DNA from: Roseiterribacter gracilis
GTDB lineage: Bacteria; Pseudomonadota; Alphaproteobacteria; BOG-932; Roseiterribacteraceae
Direction of reading: 5' to 3'
Assembly: GCA_018332375.1 (NCBI GenBank)
Contig: BOPV01000001.1
Coordinates: 62,001-126,000, forward strand
Length of the DNA stretch: 64,000 bases
The notes below the pieces were generated by a model. That model had not been told where the DNA came from. It saw only the letters and a list, made by a program, of their open reading frames with translations, and made no database searches. Numbering within the stretch: position 1 is the stretch's first letter; every line of letters begins with the position of its first letter. Positions 54,745 to 62,859 of this stretch are shown here, piece by piece. The position numbers and the translations under genes were made by a program.

Positions 54745-55554
54745 ATGAGTATGTTGATGGATTCGATCGGTGAGGCGGCGGCGTTCGAGCCGATGCCCAG
54801 CCCGAAGATCACGATCAAGGATCTACGCTTTTACTACAAAGGCGATGTCGCGGCGCTGAAAGGCATCGATCTCGAACTTGCCGAGAAGCGCGTCACTGCA
54901 TTCATCGGCCCGTCGGGTTGCGGCAAGTCGACCTTGCTGCGCGTGCTGAACCGCATCTACGACCTCTATCCCGGCCAGCGCGCGACCGGCGAAGTGATCC
55001 TCGACGGTCGCAACATTCTCGAACCAACCTACGACCTGACCGAGCTGCGCTCGAAGGTCGGCATGGTGTTCCAGAAGCCGACGCCGTTCCCGCTGTCGAT
55101 CTACGAGAACATCGCGTTTGGCATTCGTCTCTACGAACGCCTGCCCAAGTCCGAGATGGACGAGCGGGTCGAATGGGCGCTGCGCAAGGCGGCGCTGTGG
55201 GACGAAGTCAAAGACAAGCTGAAGCAAAGCGGCATGGGCCTGTCGGGCGGCCAGCAGCAACGTCTCTGCATTGCGCGCGGCGTGGCCGTGAAACCCGAAG
55301 TGCTGCTGCTCGACGAGCCGGCCTCGGCGCTGGATCCAATTTCGACCGCCAAGATCGAACAGCTGATCGACGAGCTGCGGGCCGACTACACGATCGTGAT
55401 CGTGACCCACAACATGCAGCAGGCGGTCCGCGTCGCCGACTACACCGCCTTCATGTATCTGGGAAACCTGGTCGAGTTCGGCCCGACCCAGAAGCTGTTC
55501 CAGAACCCGGACCAGCAGCAGACCCGGGACTACGTCACCGGCCGCTTCGGGTAA
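54745..55554 (+). CDS. pstB: Phosphate ABC transporter ATP-binding protein PstB
   Basis: A 269-residue ATPase. Walker A is [12 protein letters not shown], the Q loop is [20 protein letters not shown], the signature is [14 protein letters not shown], Walker B is [13 protein letters not shown], and the C-terminal segment [13 protein letters not shown].....RDYVTGRFG is typical. GGAG lies nine bases before the ATG at 54745. Unusually, phoU does not follow. Confidence 0.97.
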   Translation: MSMLMDSIGEAAAFEPMPSPKITIKDLRFYYKGDVAALKGIDLELAEKRVTAFIGPSGCGKSTLLRVLNRIYDLYPGQRATGEVILDGRNILEPTYDLTELRSKVGMVFQKPTPFPLSIYENIAFGIRLYERLPKSEMDERVEWALRKAALWDEVKDKLKQSGMGLSGGQQQRLCIARGVAVKPEVLLLDEPASALDPISTAKIEQLIDELRADYTIVIVTHNMQQAVRVADYTAFMYLGNLVEFGPTQKLFQNPDQQQTRDYVTGRFG

Positions 55555-55562
55555 TAAAAGCC

Positions 55563-55595
55563 CGCCATCGGCGGTCTTCGGGCCCAGACGGGCCC
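55563..55595 (+). terminator. Two hairpins after pstB
   Basis: CCGCC/GGCGG around ATC (about 55562-55574) and GGGCCC-AGAC-GGGCCC (55580-55595) follow the pstB stop. There is an AAAA but no T-run, so they may act as a weak terminator or 3'-end stabiliser. Confidence 0.4.
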
Positions 55596-55671
55596 AAAAG
55601 CGGCTGGCATTGCTTGGCCCAGGGCGTCCCGCCGTGGTTCATTACGGCCGCCCATTCAAGGACCCGTTCCG

Positions 55672-58600
55672 ATGACCCAGCTCGAGACGCGCGAAGGCGC
55701 GCGGCCGGCCCCTGCCGCCGTGTTGCAAGAGATCGCCGCCCAGGTGCGCAGCGAAGTTGAATCGCCGACGACCCCGGCCCCTGGCGCGACACAGTCGCCG
55801 GCCGCCGCCGCCGCGGTCGCGCCACCGAGCGCCGACGCCGCCCCGGTACCCTTCGACGAGCGTAGCCTGTCGCCCGCCTGGTTGTGGCTGACAGTCTTGG
55901 CCTCGCTCGCTTGGTTCGCGCTGTGCGGCTATTACGCCGCCGCCTCGATCGGCGTCGCCAATCTGCTCAACCTGCTGCCGCACGAATTTGGCGGCTTCTT
56001 CGTCGGCGCGATCGCGCCGCCCGTCTTCTTGTGGATGCTGGTCGGCGATGCACGCCGCCGCGCGACGCTGCGCGGCACCACCCACAGCCTCAACCAGCAT
56101 CTGTCGCGCCTGACCTATCCGAGCGAGCGCGGCGCTGCGCGCGTCGCCGAAATCAGTGACGCGCTGCGCCGCCAGGGCGACGAGCTGACTCAACGCGCCG
56201 CCGCGATCACCGCATCGGTCGGCAAAGCGCGCGAATTGCTGGCGATCGAAACCGGCAAGCTGGAACAGGCTGCGCGCGACGTCGAAACGCGCATCGAGAG
56301 CGCCGGCGTTACCGTTGCGGAGCGTGCGCGCATGATGACGCGAACCGCCGAAAATCTCAGCGCCACCGCGGGCACAGTCGGGCAGGCGATCGACGGCTTC
56401 GCCAACACGACGCGCAGCGTTGCCGACGGATTTGCCGAAACGGTCGGTCGCTCGCTGGGCCAGGTCGAACAGCTCGCCGCGTCGTTGCAGACGAGCGGCA
56501 ACGGACTGGCCGACGCGACGGAGAAAAGCCGTCAGGTGATCGAAGAAGCTTCGGCCATCGCCGCGTCGCGTGCCGACGCGCTGGCGCAGGTTGCCAGCGC
56601 AGGTGCGCAGCGCCTCGATGAATTCGTCACGCGTGTCGAGACGGCGCGCGAACGGATGGAAAGCAGCGTCGGCACCGTCGTCGAAATGACCGGCGCCACT
56701 GCAAGCAAACTCGGCCAGCAAAGCGAGCTGCTGGCGCAGGCGACCGGTGCTGCCCGCGAAGCGCTGGTGACACAGGCGTCGCAGCTCGACGACCGCGTGA
56801 ACGCGCTGACCGGTGCGGTGACGCGCGCGGACGAGGCACTGGGCGGGATCGGTGCGCAGTTCGATCGTCGCGTCGAAGAATTCAACGCTGCAACCGGCCG
56901 TGTCGTGACGCAGACCGATGCGCTGACGCATTCGCTGCGTGGTGCGGCGCAAGAAATCGCCACCGTGTCGGGCACGATCGCCGCCGAAGCGCGCGTCGTG
57001 AGCGGCGAGCTCGACCGTGTCGTCGACACGTTGGGCAGCGGCAGCAGCACGGCCTTGGCCCGTGTCAGCGACGCGACCCGCGCGCTGGAAACTGCAACGC
57101 GCACGCTGGAAGGCGGCGCAGCACGCGTCAGTTCGGTGATCGACGATGCCGGTGCGCGCCTGGCGACCCAGACTGCGAACCTCACCAGCGCTGCCGACGG
57201 CGCAGCGCAGCGCATCGGCACCGTAGACGCCGCGTTTGCCGCGACGGCTGCAGCGCTGGCTGCTGCATCGCAGGCCGCCGCCGATACGATCGGCCGTGCA
57301 ACTTCGCGCCTGACCGAAGGGCTCGACCTTACCGAAGCCGCAACCGAAGCCGGCGGAACTGCGCTGGAAGAAGTTGCGCTGCGCATCGACGAGCTGCGCG
57401 ATCGTCTGGCCGGCACGGTGGACGCCGCGACTGCGCGCGTCGGCCAGGTCGGTTCGGTCTTCGACGAACGCGTTGCGGGTCTGCGCCAGGGCGCCGACGC
57501 GGCTGCTGCGCTGCTCAACGACGCGGTCGCGGGCATCAAGGGGATGACCGATCACGTCGCCGCGCGTGTCGGCGCAGCGACGCAGGAAATGTCGGGCATC
57601 AATGCCGCGCTCGAACGCAGCGCCACCGACGCATCGATCGCAACCGATGAAGCGACGGCGCGCCTGCAGGCGATCCGTCGTGCGCTGGTCGATCACGCCC
57701 AGGACTTTGCCGCCACCGTCGGCGGTGCCACAACGCAGCTCAGCGAAGCCGGTGCGGCGTTCCGCGAACGCACCGACGATGTCGGCACGCGCGTCGACGG
57801 GTTCGTCGAACGCGTGACTGGCGCTTTCGGTACCGCGCGCCGCGAGGCCGAGCGTCTCGACCAGTTGTCGGGTGCGATCGGCGAGAAGCTGGAATCGACC
57901 GGCCGCGCGCTGGGTTCGACTATCGCCGATCTCGAAGGCCGTAGCGAAACCGTGGCGCAGTCGCTGGCCCGTGCGCAGGGCGCACTGGCCGGCGAAGCAG
58001 CCAGCCTGGAACAACGCGCCGCGTCGCTGGCCGCGGAAATGTCGCGCGCCGCCGCCGCGCTGCGCGGCGAGATCGCATCGCTGGGGCAAAAGGCCGACGG
58101 CACGCAGCAGGACGTCGCGCGCGTCAGCAGTGCGCTGGCCGAACGCGCCGCCGACCTCGATCGTGCCGCAACGCGCGTCAACGCGCTGCTGGGCGAAGCG
58201 GGCGAGCGCCTGTCGCGCCACGGCGCCGAACTGGTGACGCGCGCCGATGAAGTCGCCGCACGCGCAGCAGCGTCAGGCGCAACCTTCGACGCGCAGGCCA
58301 AGGCGCTGGCGCAGGCATCGCAGCAGGCAGTGGTGCAGGTCGATGCGGTCCGTGCCGCCGAGACCCATGCCCGTCGCGACGCGTTCTTCTCGGCGGCCAA
58401 ATACGTGCTGGAATCGCTGCATGCGATTGCGGTCGATCTCAACCGCACCACCGACGCCGATCTGCCCGAACGCGCTTGGGCGCAAGTCGGGCAGGGCGAC
58501 ATCGCGCTCTTCACCCGTCGCTTCCTGGCGCTGCGCGAGCAGGTGCCGATCGAGAAGTTCCGCGGCAAGTACGAAAGCGACGCGCAGTTCCGCGCCTACG

Positions 58601-58761
58601 TGCAGCGCTATGTGCGCCAGTTCGAAGAGCTGCTGGACCAGGCGGTTGCGTCGGACCACAGCGATCTTCTGTCGTCGTCCTTGCTCAGCAGCGATGTCGG
58701 CAAAGTCTATGCGTGGCTGTGCAGCGCGATGGGCCGCGATCGCGGCAACGTTCCGGGTTGA
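55672..58761 (+). CDS. Large membrane-anchored helical-rod protein (1029 aa), unknown function
   Basis: I do not recognise a named family beyond the apolipoprotein/KfrA-like coiled-coil look. Residues 1-65 are disordered, rich in Ala and Pro. Two hydrophobic helices (about 67-92 and 104-126, WLWLTVLASLAWFALCGYYAA and GFFVGAIAPPVFLWMLVG) anchor it. About 140-900 is one long Ala/Thr/Arg/Glu-rich helical region with recurring blocks such as 'VTRADEALGGIGAQFDRRVEEF', ending in a distinct C-terminal domain (about 900-1029, FFSAAKYVLESLHAIAVDLNRT, IEKFRGKYESDAQFRAYVQRYVRQFEELL). A rod reaching from the inner membrane into the cytoplasm or across the periplasm is inferred; roles in polarity, septation or chromosome organisation are possible. 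A 75-residue gene follows by five bases. Confidence 0.85.
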   Translation: MTQLETREGARPAPAAVLQEIAAQVRSEVESPTTPAPGATQSPAAAAAVAPPSADAAPVPFDERSLSPAWLWLTVLASLAWFALCGYYAAASIGVANLLNLLPHEFGGFFVGAIAPPVFLWMLVGDARRRATLRGTTHSLNQHLSRLTYPSERGAARVAEISDALRRQGDELTQRAAAITASVGKARELLAIETGKLEQAARDVETRIESAGVTVAERARMMTRTAENLSATAGTVGQAIDGFANTTRSVADGFAETVGRSLGQVEQLAASLQTSGNGLADATEKSRQVIEEASAIAASRADALAQVASAGAQRLDEFVTRVETARERMESSVGTVVEMTGATASKLGQQSELLAQATGAAREALVTQASQLDDRVNALTGAVTRADEALGGIGAQFDRRVEEFNAATGRVVTQTDALTHSLRGAAQEIATVSGTIAAEARVVSGELDRVVDTLGSGSSTALARVSDATRALETATRTLEGGAARVSSVIDDAGARLATQTANLTSAADGAAQRIGTVDAAFAATAAALAAASQAAADTIGRATSRLTEGLDLTEAATEAGGTALEEVALRIDELRDRLAGTVDAATARVGQVGSVFDERVAGLRQGADAAAALLNDAVAGIKGMTDHVAARVGAATQEMSGINAALERSATDASIATDEATARLQAIRRALVDHAQDFAATVGGATTQLSEAGAAFRERTDDVGTRVDGFVERVTGAFGTARREAERLDQLSGAIGEKLESTGRALGSTIADLEGRSETVAQSLARAQGALAGEAASLEQRAASLAAEMSRAAAALRGEIASLGQKADGTQQDVARVSSALAERAADLDRAATRVNALLGEAGERLSRHGAELVTRADEVAARAAASGATFDAQAKALAQASQQAVVQVDAVRAAETHARRDAFFSAAKYVLESLHAIAVDLNRTTDADLPERAWAQVGQGDIALFTRRFLALREQVPIEKFRGKYESDAQFRAYVQRYVRQFEELLDQAVASDHSDLLSSSLLSSDVGKVYAWLCSAMGRDRGNVPG

Positions 58762-58766
58762 TCAAC

Positions 58767-58994
58767 ATGGTGCGCAGCAATCGACGCGGTCGCGAAGTCG
58801 CTGAGGGCCAGGTCTACGTCAAGCAGGGGCGTGGCGGCGGGATCTGGACGGTCGTCGCCTTGCGCGACGACGGGCTGGGTGCGCAGCACGCGCAAATGCG
58901 GCGGATGGACGAGCCGAATACCTATCGGACGATCGCGATCCAGTCGCTGCTCGATCCCAAACAGTTCCGCGTGCAGGAACAGCAGGCCGAGTAG
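58767..58994 (+). CDS. Small basic protein downstream of the rod protein (75 aa)
   Basis: The ATG at 58767 lies five bases after the stop of the 1029-residue protein, so the two are probably co-translated. The protein starts MVRSNRRGREVAEGQVYVKQ and has a short beta-rich core (GGGIWTVVALRDDGLGAQHAQM) and PNTYRTIAIQSLLDPKQFR. It looks like a conserved small domain that folds as a few strands. No function is known; a partner role is only suggested by linkage. Confidence 0.75.
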   Translation: MVRSNRRGREVAEGQVYVKQGRGGGIWTVVALRDDGLGAQHAQMRRMDEPNTYRTIAIQSLLDPKQFRVQEQQAE

Positions 58995-59003
58995 GCCTTC
59001 TTC

Positions 59004-60032
59004 TTAGTTCTTGATGTAGCGATCGACGCCGTCGTCATCGGTGACGCGGCGCAGCTTGCCCTGGCGCACCAGATGATTGGCGTGCGCGAGCGCTTCGCCG
59101 ATCGCGAAGCTCATCTGCTGCAGGTCGAGATCGGCGCGGAACAGGCCGGCGCAAAGTTCGACGATGGTTGCCGGCTTGCTTGCAAGTTCGAGCACGCGGG
59201 CAAGGCGCGACACGTGGTGTTCGCGCAACTGGCCGACGCGCGTCGTCAGGCCACGGAACGGCAGGCCGTGCATCGGCAGCACCAGGCGGTCGTCGCCGAT
59301 CTGCTCCATCGCATCGAGGCTGGCGAGGAATTCGGCCAACGGATCGCCGTCCGGCTCGGCCGGCGTCACGCTCACGTTCGGACTGATCTGGGGCAGGAGC
59401 TGGTCGGCGGAGATGAACAGGCCGTCGGCAGCGCAATCGAAGGTGGCTTGTTCCGGCGCGTGTCCGCCGAAGGTGGCAACGCGCCAGGCGCGGCCGGAAA
59501 GTTCGTGTGTGTCGCCGTTGATCAGGCGACGGTAGCGGGTGGGGATCTTCGAGACGCTGCGTGAATAATAGCCGCCACGTCCAACCATCTTGCCGACGAC
59601 GTCGGCTGCAACACCATGTCGTCGGTACCAATCGCTCCAGGTTGCGATCGCTTCTTCGCCTTGCTCCAAGGTGAGCATGCGCGCGAACAACCATTCGCTG
59701 CGCGGCATGTAGAAGGCGGCGCGGAAACGTTCGACCAGCCAACCCGCGCACCCGACGTGATCGGGATGGAAATGCGTGGCGACGACACGACGGATCGGAT
59801 GTTTGGCGAGATCGCCCGCGATCAGCTCTTCCCACTGCGCACGCGTACGTTCGTCGTAGATGCCGCTGTCGATGACGGTCCAGCCGTCGGCATCTTCGAG
59901 CAGCCAGACATTCACGTGGTCGAGACGGAACGGCAACGCGAAGCGCGCCCAGCGCAAACCCGGTCGAATCTCGATCGCCCGGCCGGGCGCCGGCGGGTCG
60001 GCAAAGGGGAAGTCGAGATCAACTGCTGGCAT
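59004..60032 (-). CDS. MBL-fold metallo-hydrolase
   Basis: A 342-residue metallo-beta-lactamase-fold hydrolase. The metal motif is THFHPDHVG; further ligands are in FGGHAPEQATF and the late MHGLPFRG. A C-terminal winged-helix-like part (about 275-342) resembles LACTB2-type or similar MBL hydrolases. The start is ATG at 60032. The substrate is unknown; thioester or nucleic-acid hydrolysis are family options. It converges with the small gene at 58994. Confidence 0.88.
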   Translation of the reverse strand: MPAVDLDFPFADPPAPGRAIEIRPGLRWARFALPFRLDHVNVWLLEDADGWTVIDSGIYDERTRAQWEELIAGDLAKHPIRRVVATHFHPDHVGCAGWLVERFRAAFYMPRSEWLFARMLTLEQGEEAIATWSDWYRRHGVAADVVGKMVGRGGYYSRSVSKIPTRYRRLINGDTHELSGRAWRVATFGGHAPEQATFDCAADGLFISADQLLPQISPNVSVTPAEPDGDPLAEFLASLDAMEQIGDDRLVLPMHGLPFRGLTTRVGQLREHHVSRLARVLELASKPATIVELCAGLFRADLDLQQMSFAIGEALAHANHLVRQGKLRRVTDDDGVDRYIKN

Positions 60033-60073
60033 GGACGGTCATAGTTACGGCGGGCCCGCCGCAAGCAAGTCCG

Positions 60074-60889
60074 TCAAGCGCGTGCGAGATGCGCGAGCCG
60101 CGCATGGCCACCGCCGCGATCAAGGACCGCGTGCAGTGCACCCAATGACGGCGCAAAGCTTTTCTCGAATTCGTACGGGGCGTTGCCCAAAAGGACGCCA
60201 CTGCCAGCCATGTGCAGCCCGTCTGTCGGAACCACGGTCAGCTCGATCGCGAGAAGATTTTCATAGCCTGCGTCGAAGGCCGCCTCGTGCAGACGCCACG
60301 ACAGCGCCGGGTCTTTGATCGGATACCACAGCGCCATTTGCGCATGCGGCCACCGTGCGACCAATGTTTGCAGAGCCCGCGCGACCGCGTCGGCTTCGTC
60401 CGGTTTTTCGTACGGCGGATCGATCAGAACCAAACCGCGGCCAATTGGCTTTGGCGGCAGCAACGCACCGATCGCTTCATAGCCGTTGCGGTGATGCACT
60501 GCGACGCGTGCTTCGCGGGCATAGCGGCGTTTGAGCGTTTCGGAATCGTCGGGATGCAACTCGCACAACAGCAACCGGTCCTGTTCGCGCAGCATTGCAC
60601 GCGCGATTTCAGGCGAACCCGGATAGGACGGCGCGAAGTTGCGCACCAGATCGAGATAGGCGGCGAGGTCGGGCGGATTTGCATCGAGCAACCGCCCGAT
60701 CCCGTCGCGCCATTCGCCGGTCCGCGACGCTTCATCGGCGGCAAGGTCGTAGCAGCCGATGCCTGCATGCGTGTCCAGAACCGCGAAAGGCGCCGGCTTC
60801 GCGGTCAGCCGCTGCAGCAGCGCCAGCAGCACAGCGTGTTTCAGTGCGTCGGCATGGTTGCCGGCGTGGTAGGCATGACGGTAATTCAC
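60074..60889 (-). CDS. rlmJ: 23S rRNA (adenine-2030-N6)-methyltransferase RlmJ
   Basis: A 271-residue SAM-dependent methyltransferase. The N-terminus VNYRHAYHAGNHADALKHAVL and the SAM motif VLDTHAGIGCYDL are RlmJ signatures, with the catalytic DPPY in LVLIDPPYEKPDE. The start is GTG at 60889, fixed by the conserved N-terminus; the open frame runs on upstream without homology. Only 11 bases separate it from the divergent TPR-methyltransferase start. Confidence 0.94.
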   Translation of the reverse strand: MNYRHAYHAGNHADALKHAVLLALLQRLTAKPAPFAVLDTHAGIGCYDLAADEASRTGEWRDGIGRLLDANPPDLAAYLDLVRNFAPSYPGSPEIARAMLREQDRLLLCELHPDDSETLKRRYAREARVAVHHRNGYEAIGALLPPKPIGRGLVLIDPPYEKPDEADAVARALQTLVARWPHAQMALWYPIKDPALSWRLHEAAFDAGYENLLAIELTVVPTDGLHMAGSGVLLGNAPYEFEKSFAPSLGALHAVLDRGGGHARLAHLARA

Positions 60890-60900
60890 GGAACCGATCC

Positions 60901-61821
60901 ATGCGCGACTCACCGCAAGAAATCCAGTACTGGCGCGACCGGCTGCTGCTCGACCCGCGCGACCTTGGCGCGATGCTGCGGCTTGCCGGCCTGGCGCAGG
61001 AGGGCGGCGATCTGGCGGGCGCGATCGAATATGCGCAGCGCGCGCTGCGCGTCGATCCAGAGCAAAAAGAAGCGCTGTTTCGTCTCGGCGAGTTGTGGGC
61101 GCAGCTCGGCGATTCGGTGCGTGCGGCTGAGCGGTTCGAACGACTGCTCGCGATCGACCCCGAAGACCGGTTCGGTGCGCGCGACGCGCTGGCTGCATTG
61201 CCCGAAGCCGGCACGCCAACCGAAGCCTATGTCCGCATCCTGTTCGACCAGTACGCGTCCAAATTCGATACGGCGATCGCCGCACTCGACTATCGTGCGC
61301 CCCAACTTGTCGCATCGCTGGCGTTGCGCGCGCTGGGTGCGCCGCGCAGCGACCTCGATCTTCTCGATCTTGGCTGCGGTACCGGCTTGTCAGGTGTCGC
61401 GCTGCACCCTTGGGCGCGCAGGATCGACGGCGTCGACCTGTCGCCAGCGATGATCGAAGCCGCGCGTGCACGTCGCCTCTACGACCGTCTTGCCGTCGAT
61501 GACGTGCAGCGCTTTCTGGAAACCAGCGACGCGCGCTGGGATGTGATCGCGGCGGTCGACACGCTGAACTATCTCGGACCGTTGACGCCGATCTTCACTG
61601 CGATCGCAGCCCACACCGATCGCTTTCTGGGAACCGTCGAACGCGCCGACGACGAGATGGCGGTTGTGCTGCGTGCTACGCGTCGCTACGCCCACGGGCA
61701 ACGCGCGCTGGAGCAGGCGGCGTCGGCAGCAGGCTGGCGCCTTACTGCATGCGAGAGCGCGGTGCTGCGGACCGAGGCGACTGTAGGCGTGACCGGCTTC
61801 GTGTTTTCGCTGGAACGTTGA
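60901..61821 (+). CDS. TPR-containing SAM methyltransferase (COG4976 type)
   Basis: A 306-residue protein: two TPR-like repeats at the N-terminus (about 15-95, GDLAGAIEYAQRALRVDPEQKEALFRLGELWAQLGDSVRAAERFERLL), then a class I methyltransferase with LLDLGCGTGLSGVAL (motif I) and IDGVDLSPAMIEAAR. The substrate is unknown; related proteins are called predicted TPR-repeat methyltransferases. The ATG at 60901 is preferred. Its 3' end overlaps the convergent GNAT gene by 80 bp. Confidence 0.9.
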   Translation: MRDSPQEIQYWRDRLLLDPRDLGAMLRLAGLAQEGGDLAGAIEYAQRALRVDPEQKEALFRLGELWAQLGDSVRAAERFERLLAIDPEDRFGARDALAALPEAGTPTEAYVRILFDQYASKFDTAIAALDYRAPQLVASLALRALGAPRSDLDLLDLGCGTGLSGVALHPWARRIDGVDLSPAMIEAARARRLYDRLAVDDVQRFLETSDARWDVIAAVDTLNYLGPLTPIFTAIAAHTDRFLGTVERADDEMAVVLRATRRYAHGQRALEQAASAAGWRLTACESAVLRTEATVGVTGFVFSLER

Positions 61822-62266
61822 ATACGCGTTCCATGCGCAGCGCCGGCGCGCCGTCTTCGTAATAGGGATCCAGCCGCTCGATCTGCCGGTAGCCGCGCCG
61901 TTCGTACATTGCGCGTGCCGCGCGGTTGCGCATCCGCACTTCAAGGCGAAGCGCGCTGCAGCCGTGCTTGCGCGCTGCACGTTCCGCGGCGGCGAGCAGG
62001 CGCGTACCAAAACCGCGCCCCTGCAGCGCCGGCAGCACAGCCAGCGTGTAAAGGCGTGCGATGTGATGGCCGTTGCGATAGGCGACGATGGCGCAGCCGA
62101 CCACGTCACCGCCGACGGTCAGGCACAGCACGTCGGCATTGGCGTGAGTCAGAAACCAGGCAAAGGCGCGGCGCGCCATCCGGTCGGTCCGGAAACAGGC
62201 GCGCTCGATCGCGACCAGCGAATCGACGTCGCCGGCCCGGCCGCGCCGGACGCGCGGCGCCGTCAG
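61742..62266 (-). CDS. GNAT acetyltransferase, probable CTG start
   Basis: A 174-residue N-acetyltransferase of the RimI-like group. The acetyl-CoA loop is LPALQGRGFGTRLLAAAERAARKHG, with ARLYTLAVLP before it and RAMYERRGYRQIERLDPYY near the end. The first conserved residues (VRRGRAGDVDSLVAIERACF) lie just after the glutathione peroxidase stop, and no ATG, GTG or TTG lies in frame between. CTG at 62266 overlaps that stop as CTGA, the usual 4-nt coupling geometry. The C-terminal 25 residues are basic and overlap the convergent methyltransferase gene. Confidence 0.8.
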   Translation of the reverse strand: MTAPRVRRGRAGDVDSLVAIERACFRTDRMARRAFAWFLTHANADVLCLTVGGDVVGCAIVAYRNGHHIARLYTLAVLPALQGRGFGTRLLAAAERAARKHGCSALRLEVRMRNRAARAMYERRGYRQIERLDPYYEDGAPALRMERVFNVPAKTRSRSRLQSPRSAAPRSRMQ

Positions 62267-62805
62267 GTTTTTGGCAGCGAGCCTTCGATCGCCTGCACCA
62301 GCTCGGGCGCGTCGGGCTTTACTTTGCTGTTGAAGCTGCCGGCCAGCGTGCCGTCCGGCGCGATCACGTATTTGTGGAAGTTCCACTTCGGCTCACCCAG
62401 CTTCAGTCCGGCCCATTTGTAGAATGGGTGCGCATCGGCGCCTTTGACGACGTTCTTTGTCGTCAACGGAAAATCGATGTCGTAGTTCGCTTCGCAGAAC
62501 TTCTTGATGTCGGCTTCGCTGCCCGGTTCCTGGCCGCCGAAGTCGTTCGACGGCACGCCGATCACGATCAGACCCTTGTCGCGATACTTGGCCCAGGTCT
62601 TTTCCAGATCGGCATATTGCGGTGTGTACCCGCATTGCGACGCGGTGTTCACGATCAGCAATGTCTTGCCCTTATAGGCCGACAGCGGCATCGGCTTGCC
62701 GTCAATCGAGGTGAACTGAAAGTCGAATGCGCTTTCGGCCTTGGCACCGGTTGCAATGGCGATGGCGACAAGGCTTGCCAGGAGGCTGGTCAGGATGATG
62801 CGCAT
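62263..62805 (-). CDS. Exported glutathione peroxidase family protein
   Basis: A 180-residue peroxidase of the BtuE/Gpx type. Signal peptide about 1-24 (ends AKA). The peroxidatic Cys is in VNTASQCGYTPQY; GGQEPGSE with the conserved Gln and WNFHKYVI complete the site. It reduces peroxides using thioredoxin or glutathione. The ATG at 62805 is chosen over an ATG five codons upstream. Its stop overlaps the GNAT CTG start. Confidence 0.92.
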   Translation of the reverse strand: MRIILTSLLASLVAIAIATGAKAESAFDFQFTSIDGKPMPLSAYKGKTLLIVNTASQCGYTPQYADLEKTWAKYRDKGLIVIGVPSNDFGGQEPGSEADIKKFCEANYDIDFPLTTKNVVKGADAHPFYKWAGLKLGEPKWNFHKYVIAPDGTLAGSFNSKVKPDAPELVQAIEGSLPKT

Positions 62806-62859
62806 CGACGCTCTCCACAAAGAATGACTGCCTGCGGTTCGCCGCGTCGGTCGTTCGCG

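Noticed and set aside
55642..58221. Long open frame (859 codons) on the minus strand opposite the rod protein
   Set aside because: Arg/Ala-rich shadow produced by codon bias; the plus-strand frame has membrane helices, a defined C-terminal domain and a co-translated partner.
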